From Thecamonas trahens ATCC 50062 (Eukaryota; Apusozoa; Apusomonadida; Apusomonadidae), in assembly GCF_000142905.1 (NCBI RefSeq), contig NW_013657631.1, positions 5,360-44,316 on the forward strand: DNA of 38,957 bases, in the 5' to 3' direction. A model generated the notes under the pieces. The model was given only the letters and a program-made list of their open reading frames with translations. It was not told the origin of the DNA and did no database searches. Below are positions 9,345-18,482 of this stretch, one piece after another. Position numbers and translations under genes: made by a program. Position 1 is the first letter of the stretch; each line of letters begins with the position of its first letter.

Positions 9345-10779
9345 TCAGCCGACGAGCGAGTCGAGAAGCAGGAGGGTGCCAGCAAAGAGGATGCCGAGGA
9401 CGGCGTCGACGACGATGTTGCCAGTAAAGCCAAAGATGACGAACCGGGCGCGGTGGGTGGTCGAGTGGATGGCAACGAGCAGCCGCTCGACAGAGTCGGA
9501 CGGTAGCGCCATTTCGTACTTGAGAAGGACGTCGCGGAGGCCGCGACAAGCGCGCGACATGCGCGAGACGACGTGGAAAAAGTAGAACTGCAGCGCGCAC
9601 GCGAGGACAAGGAGCCAGAGCGCAAAGGGGATCATCTCGGAAGAGATGAACGAGTCCGAGTTGGTGATGGACCAGAAGATGAGGAAGATGCCCGAGACCG
9701 AGAGGACGGTCGTTGCGGTGTAGCCTGCGCGCCAGTGTGCAATGTGCTCGTCGATTTTCTCGAGCAGAGTGATGTGCATGGTGAGCGCGTCGTTGACCGA
9801 CCGCCGGTGGCCCTCGATGGTCGACGCGTACCGCTCGATGATGATGCGCATCAACGCCCACGTCATCGAGAACGAGCCGGCAAAGACAATGGGAATGGCG
9901 AGGACCCAGATGGAGACGATGAAGAACGGGACGGCGGCCATGCCGAGGATGGCCAGCGGCGACCGATTGGCCACCCGCTCGAGCGGGTTGGAGGCAAAGA
10001 ACATGACGCTCATGATGACCGCCGCCACCGGCACGGCCACCGCCATCCCGGCCAAGTGCCGGCGGACCACCCGCTCGGCCTGGCGCGAGTACCGCGGGCC
10101 GTACAGCACAACCTCGTCGAAGAGCTTCGCCAGATGGCCAGCCCGCGCGTACCACACCATGTGGATGTACACGAGCGGCGGAATGGCAAAGATGGAAAAG
10201 GCGCCCAGAAACGCCCCACCCGACCAGCGGACGTACGCCACCGTGCCGAGGACAGGCATGGCAAGGAGTACAAATATCATGCCGTATGTCACCATCGAGC
10301 ATGTGCACCGCACGCCCCAAGGTCCCGGTCGCCCGAGCGTCAACGCGCACGCCAGCCACCGCAGCGACCGCTGTCCGCCGCAGCACCGCCTGTGCTGGAC
10401 CACTCCAGACTCGAGAAAACCCGACTCTTTCCGCTGCACAACCGTCTCACCCACCTGCACCCGCGAGCTCGGCCGTCTCCTGCTCTGAATGCCTGTGATC
10501 TGCGAGCCTCCCGCCCCATCATCCGGCATGATGAGTGAATAAAAATTTGCAGCACCCTCACCCCCACCCCCCACCCATCACCCATCCTGGCAGCCGAACA
10601 GCACCCTCTCGCCCTCCTGCCCCGCACACAGCACGTACCAGGAACGCTTCACCGCGTCCGCGCGAATGCGCACTTTCTGAGCCGCTCCTAAACGAGCGCT
10701 CGTTGTCTTCGTACGACGAGGTGTACAGGCCGCCGCCACCAGTGCCCATGGAGTCCTCTATGTCGTCCAGCTCGGCCAT
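9345..10779 (-). CDS. Seven-helix membrane protein, possible gustatory receptor-like (GRL) family, one intron
   Basis: I propose two exons, 10639-10779 and 9345-10499, joined across a 139-base intron; the product is 431 residues. Exon 1 gives an acidic, Ser/Gly-rich tail (MAELDDIEDSMGTGGGG...). Without the splice an ATG at 10529 would give a shorter N-terminus. Seven hydrophobic helices can be placed at about 116-137, 143-163, 198-215, 231-255, 308-326, 336-356 and 400-427. Long basic/amphipathic loops lie between helices 2-3, 4-5 (HRRSVNDALTMHITLLEKI) and 6-7. With the N-terminus inside, all three long loops are cytosolic, as in the insect gustatory/odorant receptor and DUF3537 superfamily of ligand-gated channels. 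No opisthokont GPCR motif (DRY, NPxxY) is visible. The gene is divergent from the SPRY gene across a satellite. The membrane nature is sure; the family is inference. Confidence 0.75.
10500..10638 (-). other. Predicted spliceosomal intron in the seven-helix protein gene
   Basis: On the minus strand the predicted intron starts gtacgtgctg and ends gaggctcgcag. It is 139 bases and joins two phase-0 ends (EAFL to ITGI). Exon 1 stays open after an in-frame ATG at 10779, with no stop before the donor. The donor GTACGT is the same hexamer seen in a possible intron near 24390. Retaining the intron would break the frame at 10558. Not confirmed by transcript data. Confidence 0.55.
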
Positions 10780-10944
10780 GGCCGTGGTGGGGTGCGGAGT
10801 CGAGCTGAGTCGTGTGGGCGAAGCCAAAGCCACCCGACGGTCTCGAGCTATCTGCCAACCGCTGCAGCCAACCTGCTCAGCGCATCCGATGACGGAACAA
10901 GAAGATGATGGAGAAGGGTCGGCATAAGCCGATCTGGCTGGCTC

Positions 10945-11515
10945 TGATCATTGCCACCGAACGACGAATCATTGTTCTCCAACGATAACCAATGACTACA
11001 ACGATGACCAACGATTACCGACAATCACCAACGATTACCAACGATAACCACAATCATCAATCACCAACGATAACCACAACCAACAATCACCAACGATAAC
11101 CAACGGTAACCACAATCATCAATCACCAACAATCACCAACGATAACCACAATCATCAATCACCAACAATCACCAACGATAACCACAATCATCAATCACCA
11201 TCGATAACCAACGATGACCACAATCATCAATAACCAACGATAACCACAATCATCAATCACCAACAATCACCAACGATGACCACAATCATCGATAACCAAC
11301 GATGACCACAATCATCAATAACCAACGATAACCACAATCATCAATCACCAACAATCACCAACGATGACCACAATCATCAATAACCAACGATGACCACAAT
11401 CATCAATAACCAACGATAACCACAATCATCAATCACCAACGATAACCACAACCAACAATCACCAACGATAACCAACGATAACCACAATCATCAATCACCA
11501 ACGATAACCACAACC
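10945..11515. repeat. AT-rich satellite array, CCAACGATAACCACAATCAT family
   Basis: About 570 bases are built from interchanged short words: ccaacgataaccacaatcat, caatcaccaa and caacgatgacc. The basic step is about 12-13 bases, with higher-order blocks of roughly 25-40 bases repeated many times (for example 11050-11510). It is far richer in A/T than the surrounding DNA and strongly strand-asymmetric (almost no G on the plus strand). It sits between two divergent genes, so it lies in their shared upstream region. Confidence 0.9.
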
Positions 11516-11603
11516 AACCGCTTCCCGCCCTCCTCCACACACACACGCAGACACACACCTCACACACCTCGCACACCACACACCCCTCCACCTCCCACAC
11601 AGG

Positions 11604-13945
11604 ATGATGGCATCAGACATGCGACGGAGACAGCATTGGGCAAGTCGATTCATCCATGGAGACGCCCGACCCACACTCGACGACGTCGAGTACACGTACA
11701 ATGAGGACGTTCTGCTCGTCCGTGAGCTCGACTGCTCGGGAGGCGATGGTGGCCCGACGAGGCAATCATGGCCAGCCTTTGTCAACGACTACGTCGAGCA
11801 TCACAAGGAGTTCCCTCATCTATATCCGCGCACACTTCCGCTTCCCTTTCACGTTACTCGCCGTCTCATCGAGCTCAAACTGCCGGCGCCTGGCAAGCCT
11901 CCGTCGGCGAGGTACAGGCTCATCAAGAAGGATCTCGAACTGACTCGCAGCGCACTTGGCATTTCGCCCAGAGGCAGCAACGGCGAGACTGGCTCGAGCA
12001 GGGCTGCAGGCGACGGCTTGATCTCCGGGAGTGATGACGACGATGGCGACGGCGGCGACGGCGGTCGGGGTCGAGGCAGCGGCGGGAGCGGCGGCGATCC
12101 GCAGAACGTGGCTCGGGTCCAAATCGGGCTTGCCTGCCGCGGCCGGCCGCTAAAACGATGCTGGTGAAGCGGCAGTCTCTGGCAGACGCATCGCCGGTCA
12201 TCGCCGACGTGGTCGACGGCTTTGTGCCGAGCCCGGAGATGCATGTGCCGCAACTGCAGTTCTCGGACCGCGGCGTCGTGTATGATGACGCCGACTCTTT
12301 TGACATGTTTGCGCCGCAGACCTTTGCACGGTTTGTGCTGTGGGCGGAAAACCCGCGGATTCTGAAGGAGGAGAAGGCGCTGACGAGCGAGCTGGAAGAC
12401 ATTGCCGCCGAGTTTAACGGCCTCAAGAGCGATCTGCGGTCTGAGCATGAGGCCGCGCGCGACTTTCGTCGCGCAGAGATCCTCAAGCTGCGGGCTCGCG
12501 AAGAGAAGCGTGTCCGAGCGGTGATGGACGCCCAGTTTGAGGCCGATGTCCGGGCGCTGCGTGTCCAGCACGAGGCGCACGTTCGTCTCGAGCTCTCCAA
12601 GCTGACCTTCAAGTACGAGGCCGTGCTCGCCGAAATCGACGCCTTTCACGAGGCGCAGCGCGAGCAGTGCCTCAAGGTTGCTGACGAGCTCGCGCACGCC
12701 CAGTTTGCCAAGCTCGAGAAGCGAGTCGACGAGGTCCGGTCGGCAACCGACCGCATCTTTGACCCGTCGAGCCTGCTCCCGCTCACCCTCCTCGCCGAAC
12801 ATCTCCGCGCCGAAGAGCTCAAGCTCGACTGCGTCACAGTGATGGCGGCCAACTGGCGCAAGTATGCACACGCGCCCGAGCTCGCCTCGCCGCACCTCCG
12901 CGACGACACCCGATGCAAGATCCTGGCCGCGCTGGAAGACGACGCGCTACTGGGCACGCTTGCGGTCGCCGACGTCGACGACGCCTGGAACTCGGTGCCT
13001 GGCCTTGCGCATCACCATCGCGACGTGGTGACGGGCGCGGGCCGGGCAATTGCGGTTGCCAAACGGTACACCAAGCGGACCACTCTCGACGTGGCACTCC
13101 TGCTCCGCGAGTTCAAGTACCGCGTGCTCCGGATCGCGCAAGAGCTTGCAAGCATTCCGCTGCTCAAGCTCAAGAAGATTCAGGCCGAGGCCGCGGGCTC
13201 GCGGACCGCCAACGAGTACGGCCCGTGGCTGGAGCTCATCGGCCACGAGCTGGAGAAGCGACAGCGCTCAAACCCGACCTTGACCCTCAAGCGCGGCGTC
13301 TGCTCTGCCGCCGCGCACGTGAACGGCCTGGTGGCCAAGCCGCGCCAGCCGCTGCTGTACGTGCTTGTGCACGCCGCGACTGCGCCACGGACCGAGTCCC
13401 AGTACGGCGCGTGCTACTTTGAGGCCACAGTCCTCGCCGCGCCGCACGACCCGGCGCTGGGCACGGTGGCGCTCGGCCTCGACGTGCCGCGGTCAGTGGT
13501 GGAGGATGTGGTGCCAGGCATCACGCCCGAGCCGACGTTTGTGGCGCTCAACAACGAGCACGTCGCCGCCGGCGAAGACGCACTCGCGTCAGAGCCGTAC
13601 GGCTTTGTCTGGCAGTCGGACGGTTACATCCACGCCGGCGGAACGTCGCACTTTGTGGGCGTTGGCTTCCGCGAGGCCGACGTCATCGGCGTCGGCCTCG
13701 ACCAAGGTGAGCGACAGATCCACTTTTACAAGAACGGCGAGTCGCTCTTCTCGCTCCTGGCCGACGATTCAGTCCTCCCGCGGCTCAGGATCGAGACTGC
13801 GGGGTACTCGCTGGTGCCGGCTGTCTCGTTCTACGCGGCGCTCGATCCGGACGCGGTCGAGGTCGAGTTCAACTTTGCCGGCCCGTTTGACGCCGAGCTC
13901 CCTGCCCACTTTGGCCCGATGTCGTCCGGCGCGTCGACGCTGTGA
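11604..13945 (+). CDS. Coiled-coil protein with C-terminal SPRY-like domain (one frame break near 12152)
   Basis: Two overlapping frames (11604-12167 and 12158-13945) make most sense as one gene. Adding a single A to the run aaaa at 12152-12155 joins them into a 780-residue product. The N-terminal part (about 1-125) is a compact, unrecognised domain (FVNDYVEHHKEFPHLYP). An acidic/Gly-rich linker follows (SDDDDGDGGDGGRGRG), then a long charged alpha-helical coiled coil from about 250 to 430 (EKALTSELEDIAAEFNGL...). The last 200 residues look like a SPRY/B30.2 beta-sandwich: CYFEATVL, then ADVIGVGLDQGERQIHFYKNGE, then VPAVSF and VEVEFNF. SPRY domains bind proteins, so a scaffold role is plausible, but I recognise no orthologue. 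Alternatives are two separate genes or a small intron. The stop is only 4 bases from that of MMADHC on the other strand. Confidence 0.75.
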
Positions 13946-13949
13946 GGCG

Positions 13950-14654
13950 TCACAGACTGCTGCCGCTGCCAAAGACGTCGTCGAGCGCGCCGGTTACGAG
14001 CGACGGCGAGGCGGTCGAGAACATGGTCGTTGGATACACCGCGGTGCCCCATTCGGGGTGTGACAGCATGGTGCACGGTCCAGAGATGACCGTCGGGTAG
14101 CGGAGGAGTGTCAGCGTGTGCGTCACGTCCGCATACGTCGACGGCCCGGGCTGCGATCGCTGTGGAATGCCCGACGCGGGGTCGGTAAAGTCAAAGACGT
14201 ACGGCGGCGCGCCTGCAGCTCGCGCTCTGGCGGCCAGCGCGGCCTCGACAGCCTCTGCTAGCGCCACAAAGTTCTCCAGCAGCACATCCTTCTCGCCGGC
14301 CGCAATGGCTGACCAATCAGCAAGATCGGCTGCGGCATATTGAGAGATCGGCACCACAACGGCGTTAGTTTCGGCCACAGCAGCCCGACCGTGGCATGGC
14401 TTCACCCACTCTGGGAACACGCTCACCAGCGACATGGTCATCGCTCTCGGCATGCGATGAACAGAGAACTCGCACTCGATGCCGCCAAACACACCGCGCC
14501 GCGGTCCTGCCAGACACCACTTGCGCCCGGCGACGAGGACTCTTCCACCAGCATCAGCCCCCGCCTCCGCACCCTCAATCGCCTCCCCAATCGCCAGCCC
14601 GTCGCCAGCCACCGCTTCCCCAGCCTCCCCGGCAGTCTCCACATGCACAGCCAT
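13950..14654 (-). CDS. MMADHC: MMADHC-like cobalamin trafficking protein (CblD)
   Basis: A 234-residue protein whose C-terminal half matches the CblD family. MMADHC takes cobalamin from MMACHC and directs it to cytosolic methionine synthase or mitochondrial methylmalonyl-CoA mutase. Family blocks visible are an N-terminal strand region (MSLVSVFPEWVKPCHGR), the helix LLENFVALAEAVEAALAAR, the signature FDFTDPASGIP (family F/DPxSG) and the late block SHPEWGTAVYPTTMFS (family HxxWGT with a following strand). These correspond to the nitroreductase-like fold of MMADHC. The start is the ATG at 14654; the frame is open further upstream, but only through a (CA)n microsatellite encoding alternating Cys-Val, which is unlikely to be translated. 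The N-terminus (Ala/Glu/Gly-rich) differs from the animal protein and does not look like a clear mitochondrial presequence. Its presence implies use of vitamin B12. Confidence 0.85.
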   Translation of the reverse strand: MAVHVETAGEAGEAVAGDGLAIGEAIEGAEAGADAGGRVLVAGRKWCLAGPRRGVFGGIECEFSVHRMPRAMTMSLVSVFPEWVKPCHGRAAVAETNAVVVPISQYAAADLADWSAIAAGEKDVLLENFVALAEAVEAALAARARAAGAPPYVFDFTDPASGIPQRSQPGPSTYADVTHTLTLLRYPTVISGPCTMLSHPEWGTAVYPTTMFSTASPSLVTGALDDVFGSGSSL

Positions 14655-14669
14655 GACACAAGACAAAGT

Positions 14670-14671
<2 letters not shown>

Positions 14672-14700
<29 letters not shown>
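14672..14700. repeat. (CA)n microsatellite
   Basis: An uninterrupted run of about 14.5 CA units, located 18 bases upstream of the MMADHC start codon, hence in its leader or core promoter. Read on the minus strand it is (TG)n. Confidence 0.97.
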
Positions 14701-14702
<2 letters not shown>

Positions 14703-14886
14703 GAAACGCTTCACAGAGCCCACGCACAACTCTCTATGAGAGCGGCGTGAGCAAATAGCCCGACTCTGGCAATCTCTGTCCTCATCGATGTGGTGGAGCC
14801 GGCTGACGTGGCGGGATCACTGGGCCAGCCGGGCCGGACCGGGGGCCGGCCGGCGATGGCTGCGGGGCCAGGTTGTGGAGCGGTCT

Positions 14887-16922
14887 TTACACATCGGCCA
14901 ACAACGGGTTGTCGTACTTTTGTCGCGAGCGGCGTTGATGATATCAAGGTGGTCTGGGTTGAGCGCATCGAGCATGAGGGCCGGGAGGCCCGCGTTGGGG
15001 TTGCGCGTCTTGGCCTCCATCCGCGCGAGCTGGGCCACGGCAGCTTCGGCGGCGGCCGACGATGCGCCCGACGCTGCTACGGTGGCCGCGAGCTCCGGGT
15101 CGCCTGACAAAACCTGCTTGGCGAGACTGGACTCGGTTATGGCGAGCCCCTCGCGGAGCGTGCCGGCCCAATCAACAATCGATTCGTCGATGGTGTCGCT
15201 CATGCCCTGAACCGCCGAGAGCCGCGCGTCGCGTGAGGTCGCCGGCGCAGTCCGCTGCGTCTCGAGCGAGACCGAGGTCGAGACGACCGACCGGATGACG
15301 CAGTCGAGGCTGCGCTCCTGCAAGACTGCGAGGCCGCGGAGCTGCTCGAGCACCGTCTCCATCTCGCTGAGGCGAACCTTTTCGTCCTGGGTGATGAGCC
15401 ACGCCCGGCGGAGCTTGGGTGAGTCCTTGATGTTGGCCTTGACCAGCGCGTCGCCGCGCGCGTTCCAGCTCTCCATCTTGCGCTGCAAGCTTGCAACCTC
15501 AGTTCGAGCCTTGCCGGCCCGAGTCTGGGCGCTGCAGGCCTCACTCACCGCCGCGTAAGCCTCGCGGAGAGCCCTGGTCACAGCCCCGGCCTCGTCGCGA
15601 AAGCCGTCGAGCGCCGCCGCGCGGCTTGCCGACGCCGCCTGCAGCTCGCATGCAAGCTGCTCCTCGTCCTCAAGCGCCTGCACCGCCGCACGCGCGGCCT
15701 TGGTCGCCTTGCCCGCGTCGCGACTCTTGCGTGACCGCTCACCATGCGCGGCAACAACAGCGGCCTCGTTGGCGAGCGCCGTCTTGAGCGCCGCCTGCGC
15801 GTCGGCGAGCGCGCTCGCGCGGCTGCGCGCCGCATTGTCGGCAATGGCGGCAAGGAGCTCCGCCTGTCGGGCCCGGGCCGCGGCGAGGTCGGCATCAAGC
15901 GTCGGCGACGGCGCAGTCGAGACCAAGTCGAGCTGCTGCCGCTCGCCGCCGCCCTTCTCTCTCCCGCGCTTCCGCCCGGCGACGTTCCGCCCGCGCCGGG
16001 CCTCGCGCTCTGCGCGCTTGGCCTCGCGTGCCGCCGCCCAAGCCGCCGCCTCGGCCGCCGCTGCTGCTGCCGCCGCCGCCGCCGGATCCTCATCCTCCCC
16101 GTCCGACTCGGACTCGGTCGCCGGCCACACTCCCGCCGGATCCGCTGCCGCCTCGGACGACTCGGTCTCGGTCTCGTCCTCAGTCGAGTCTGACGACGAC
16201 GATGACTCCGCCGACTTGCTCTCGTCGGCCTCGTCGGCCTTGTCACGGTAGCTCTTGCTCAACAGCGACCCCGAGCGACGATGCGGCGAGCGCGAGCGCG
16301 ACCGACGGATGACAACGCGGATGACGTCTGGCGAGCGGCGACGGACAAACGGCCGCGCCTTTCCGCCACCGTAGAACGTGCCCTCTGCCCCGAGCTCGTC
16401 CAGCAGCTCCTCATCGAGCGCGGCATCGTACGAGTCTTCGTCCCAAAACTCATCCGAGTACTCTCCGCCGTAACCGTCTCGTCCACCACGCCCATGGTAG
16501 CCGTCGTAGCCGTCGTAGCCACCGTCGTAGCCACCGTCATAGCCACCGTCATAGCCATAACCATCATCATCGACATGACCATGATGCGGATGACGAGAAT
16601 GACGATGGCGATCAGCAGCCGGACTCTGACGACTCTTCCTCGCCTCTGCCCGTGTCGACCTCAGCACTGCTGCCGACAACGGCAACGGCTTTGCCTCTGC
16701 ATGACCTCCTGCCGCATTCCGTTCCTGCCACAATGACTTTGTCCGACCAACCACTCTATGCTTTTCCACCGCACCATTTCCGCCGCCTTGTCCACCACTG
16801 CCACCGCCGCCACCACCACCACCACCTCTGCCATCGCCTTCCCTGCCGGCACTGCCTTGCCTCACACCTCCTCGTCCACGAGGCCCACTACGGGCATTCC
16901 GTCCACGTCCTCCGCCTGCCAT
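14887..16922 (-). CDS. Low-complexity, coiled-coil protein of unknown function (one frame break near 14918)
   Basis: The product is about 678 residues from the ATG at 16922; the frame is open further upstream but without good coding character. In order it shows a Gly-rich N-terminus (GGGGGGGGGSGGQGGG), a basic segment, and a tandem GGYD repeat (YDGGYDGGYDGGYDG). An acidic patch (DEELLDELG), an Arg/Ser stretch (RRSRSRSPHRR) and a Ser/Glu/Asp-rich region follow. Next come poly-Ala and a Lys/Arg-rich segment with nuclear-signal character, then about 330 residues of Ala-rich alpha-helical coiled coil. RS dipeptides and basic patches suggest a nuclear or RNA-linked role, but no domain is recognised. 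The uncorrected frame runs on to 14817 with a non-coding-like tail. Adding one A at the run at 14918-14921 gives a short natural end, KKYDNPLLADV, and a stop at 14887-14889. That end is my inference. Confidence 0.7.
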
Positions 16923-17615
16923 GACCCAAGTCGAGTATAAGAGAGGAAGGGGAGGGTGAGAGGGTGAGAGGGGTGCGTGACGTGGTGCTGCCCGTACCCC
17001 TGCCCGTCTCCTCCCTTCCCTGCTCCGTCCCCGTGTCTGTCTCTGTCGGCCGTTCGTTGGTTCGTCGGCCGCCAACGGCAAAATGGTGAGATAATCAATG
17101 GTCTTGTTGAATTAATGGTTACCCCTCCCCCCTCGCTCTGCCCGCCCGCCCTCCCTTCAACCCTCAATTAATTAATGTTCATTAATCGTAAACCACCCCC
17201 CTCCCCACATCTCCCGCGAGAACAACCACCAAAAACGCCAGGGATGCCGCGATCGATCGCAGAACATACACTCATGGCAACATATCCCTGCCTCCCCCCC
17301 CTGGCCTCTCCCGACCTCCCCCCTGACCTCGCCCTCATCCCCCCCCTCCCCCCTCCCCCCCCCTTCCCCTCATCCCCTCATCCACAAGAAGAACCCAACC
17401 AGCCCAGCTCAAAGCAACATGACTAACCCTCTCACACAGCCATCTAAGCCACAATTGCCCCACATCACCGCTCTTCCTCCCCCCCTCCAGGACACAGCCA
17501 CTGACGGCTACAACCAGCACCACCACCACCCCACCCCACCCCACCCCACTCTCACTCACCCTACTCATCCCCCACTCCACTCTCTACACACCACGCTCTC
17601 TACACACGCTACACC
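16923..17615. other. Intergenic region, pyrimidine-rich, before the assembly gap
   Basis: No credible gene is seen. On the minus strand a TATA-like tatactc lies just upstream of the 16922 start codon. An AT-rich patch at 17090-17190 contains attaattaatgttcattaa. From 17290 to 17600 the plus strand is nearly all C, T and A with long C runs. Such tracts probably caused the failure of assembly to the right. Confidence 0.5.
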
Positions 17616-17650
17616 ATGAAGCTCGTCAAGTACGCCCCCGCCCCCCCCCC
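17616..17650 (+). other. Possible first exon of a gene hidden in the gap (begins MKLVK)
   Basis: An ATG in a good context (caccatgaag) opens MKLVKYAPAPP and then enters a C run and the N gap. The sequence aagtacgcc contains a possible donor (gtacgc) after MKLV and two bases. MKLV(R/K) is also the start of the small spliceosomal protein SmD1, which would fit a gene of the missing size, but five residues are far too few to assign it. Confidence 0.25.
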
Positions 17651-18343
17651 NNNNNNNNNNNNNNNNNNNNNNNNNNNNNNNNNNNNNNNNNNNNNNNNNN
17701 NNNNNNNNNNNNNNNNNNNNNNNNNNNNNNNNNNNNNNNNNNNNNNNNNNNNNNNNNNNNNNNNNNNNNNNNNNNNNNNNNNNNNNNNNNNNNNNNNNNN
17801 NNNNNNNNNNNNNNNNNNNNNNNNNNNNNNNNNNNNNNNNNNNNNNNNNNNNNNNNNNNNNNNNNNNNNNNNNNNNNNNNNNNNNNNNNNNNNNNNNNNN
17901 NNNNNNNNNNNNNNNNNNNNNNNNNNNNNNNNNNNNNNNNNNNNNNNNNNNNNNNNNNNNNNNNNNNNNNNNNNNNNNNNNNNNNNNNNNNNNNNNNNNN
18001 NNNNNNNNNNNNNNNNNNNNNNNNNNNNNNNNNNNNNNNNNNNNNNNNNNNNNNNNNNNNNNNNNNNNNNNNNNNNNNNNNNNNNNNNNNNNNNNNNNNN
18101 NNNNNNNNNNNNNNNNNNNNNNNNNNNNNNNNNNNNNNNNNNNNNNNNNNNNNNNNNNNNNNNNNNNNNNNNNNNNNNNNNNNNNNNNNNNNNNNNNNNN
18201 NNNNNNNNNNNNNNNNNNNNNNNNNNNNNNNNNNNNNNNNNNNNNNNNNNNNNNNNNNNNNNNNNNNNNNNNNNNNNNNNNNNNNNNNNNNNNNNNNNNN
18301 NNNNNNNNNNNNNNNNNNNNNNNNNNNNNNNNNNNNNNNNNNN
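17651..18343. other. Assembly gap (693 N)
   Basis: An unbroken run of N. The left flank is a C homopolymer and the right flank is a CA/TA dinucleotide repeat, both typical places for read failure. Reading frames reported across it are meaningless. Confidence 1.

Positions 18344-18374
<31 letters not shown>
18344..18374. repeat. (CA)n-(TA)n compound microsatellite
   Basis: About seven CA units pass directly into about ten TA units at the right edge of the gap. Poly-C runs follow at 18408-18416 and 18433-18446, before the receptor kinase gene. Confidence 0.93.
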
Positions 18375-18482
18375 CATTGTCATACACCCTCTCAAGGTGG
18401 TCAACTCCCCCCCCCCTTACCTTCACCTTGACCCCCCCCCCCCCCCGTCAACCCAACCCCCTTCATTCCACCGATATCTTTA

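Noticed and set aside
9573-10538. Plus-strand open frames opposite the seven-helix gene
   Set aside because: Composition (Asp/Arg/His-rich) is typical of the complement of hydrophobic GC-rich codons; no domain or start context.
10945-11515. CRISPR array
   Set aside because: Units are short, interleaved and have no unique spacers of constant length; the window is eukaryotic. It is a satellite.
12152-12167. Programmed -1 ribosomal frameshift at ctaaaac
   Set aside because: The Lys codon could re-pair after a -1 slip, but there is no full slippery heptamer and the same kind of break occurs at unrelated sequences, so an assembly deletion is preferred; kept only as a possibility in the frame-break finding.
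16922-17081. N-terminal extension of the 14887-16922 gene
   Set aside because: The frame is open, but the sequence is Arg/Pro-rich low complexity and crosses a TATA-like element; the ATG at 16922 fits better.
17565-18431. Open frames spanning the N run
   Set aside because: They consist mainly of unknown bases, so nothing is supported.
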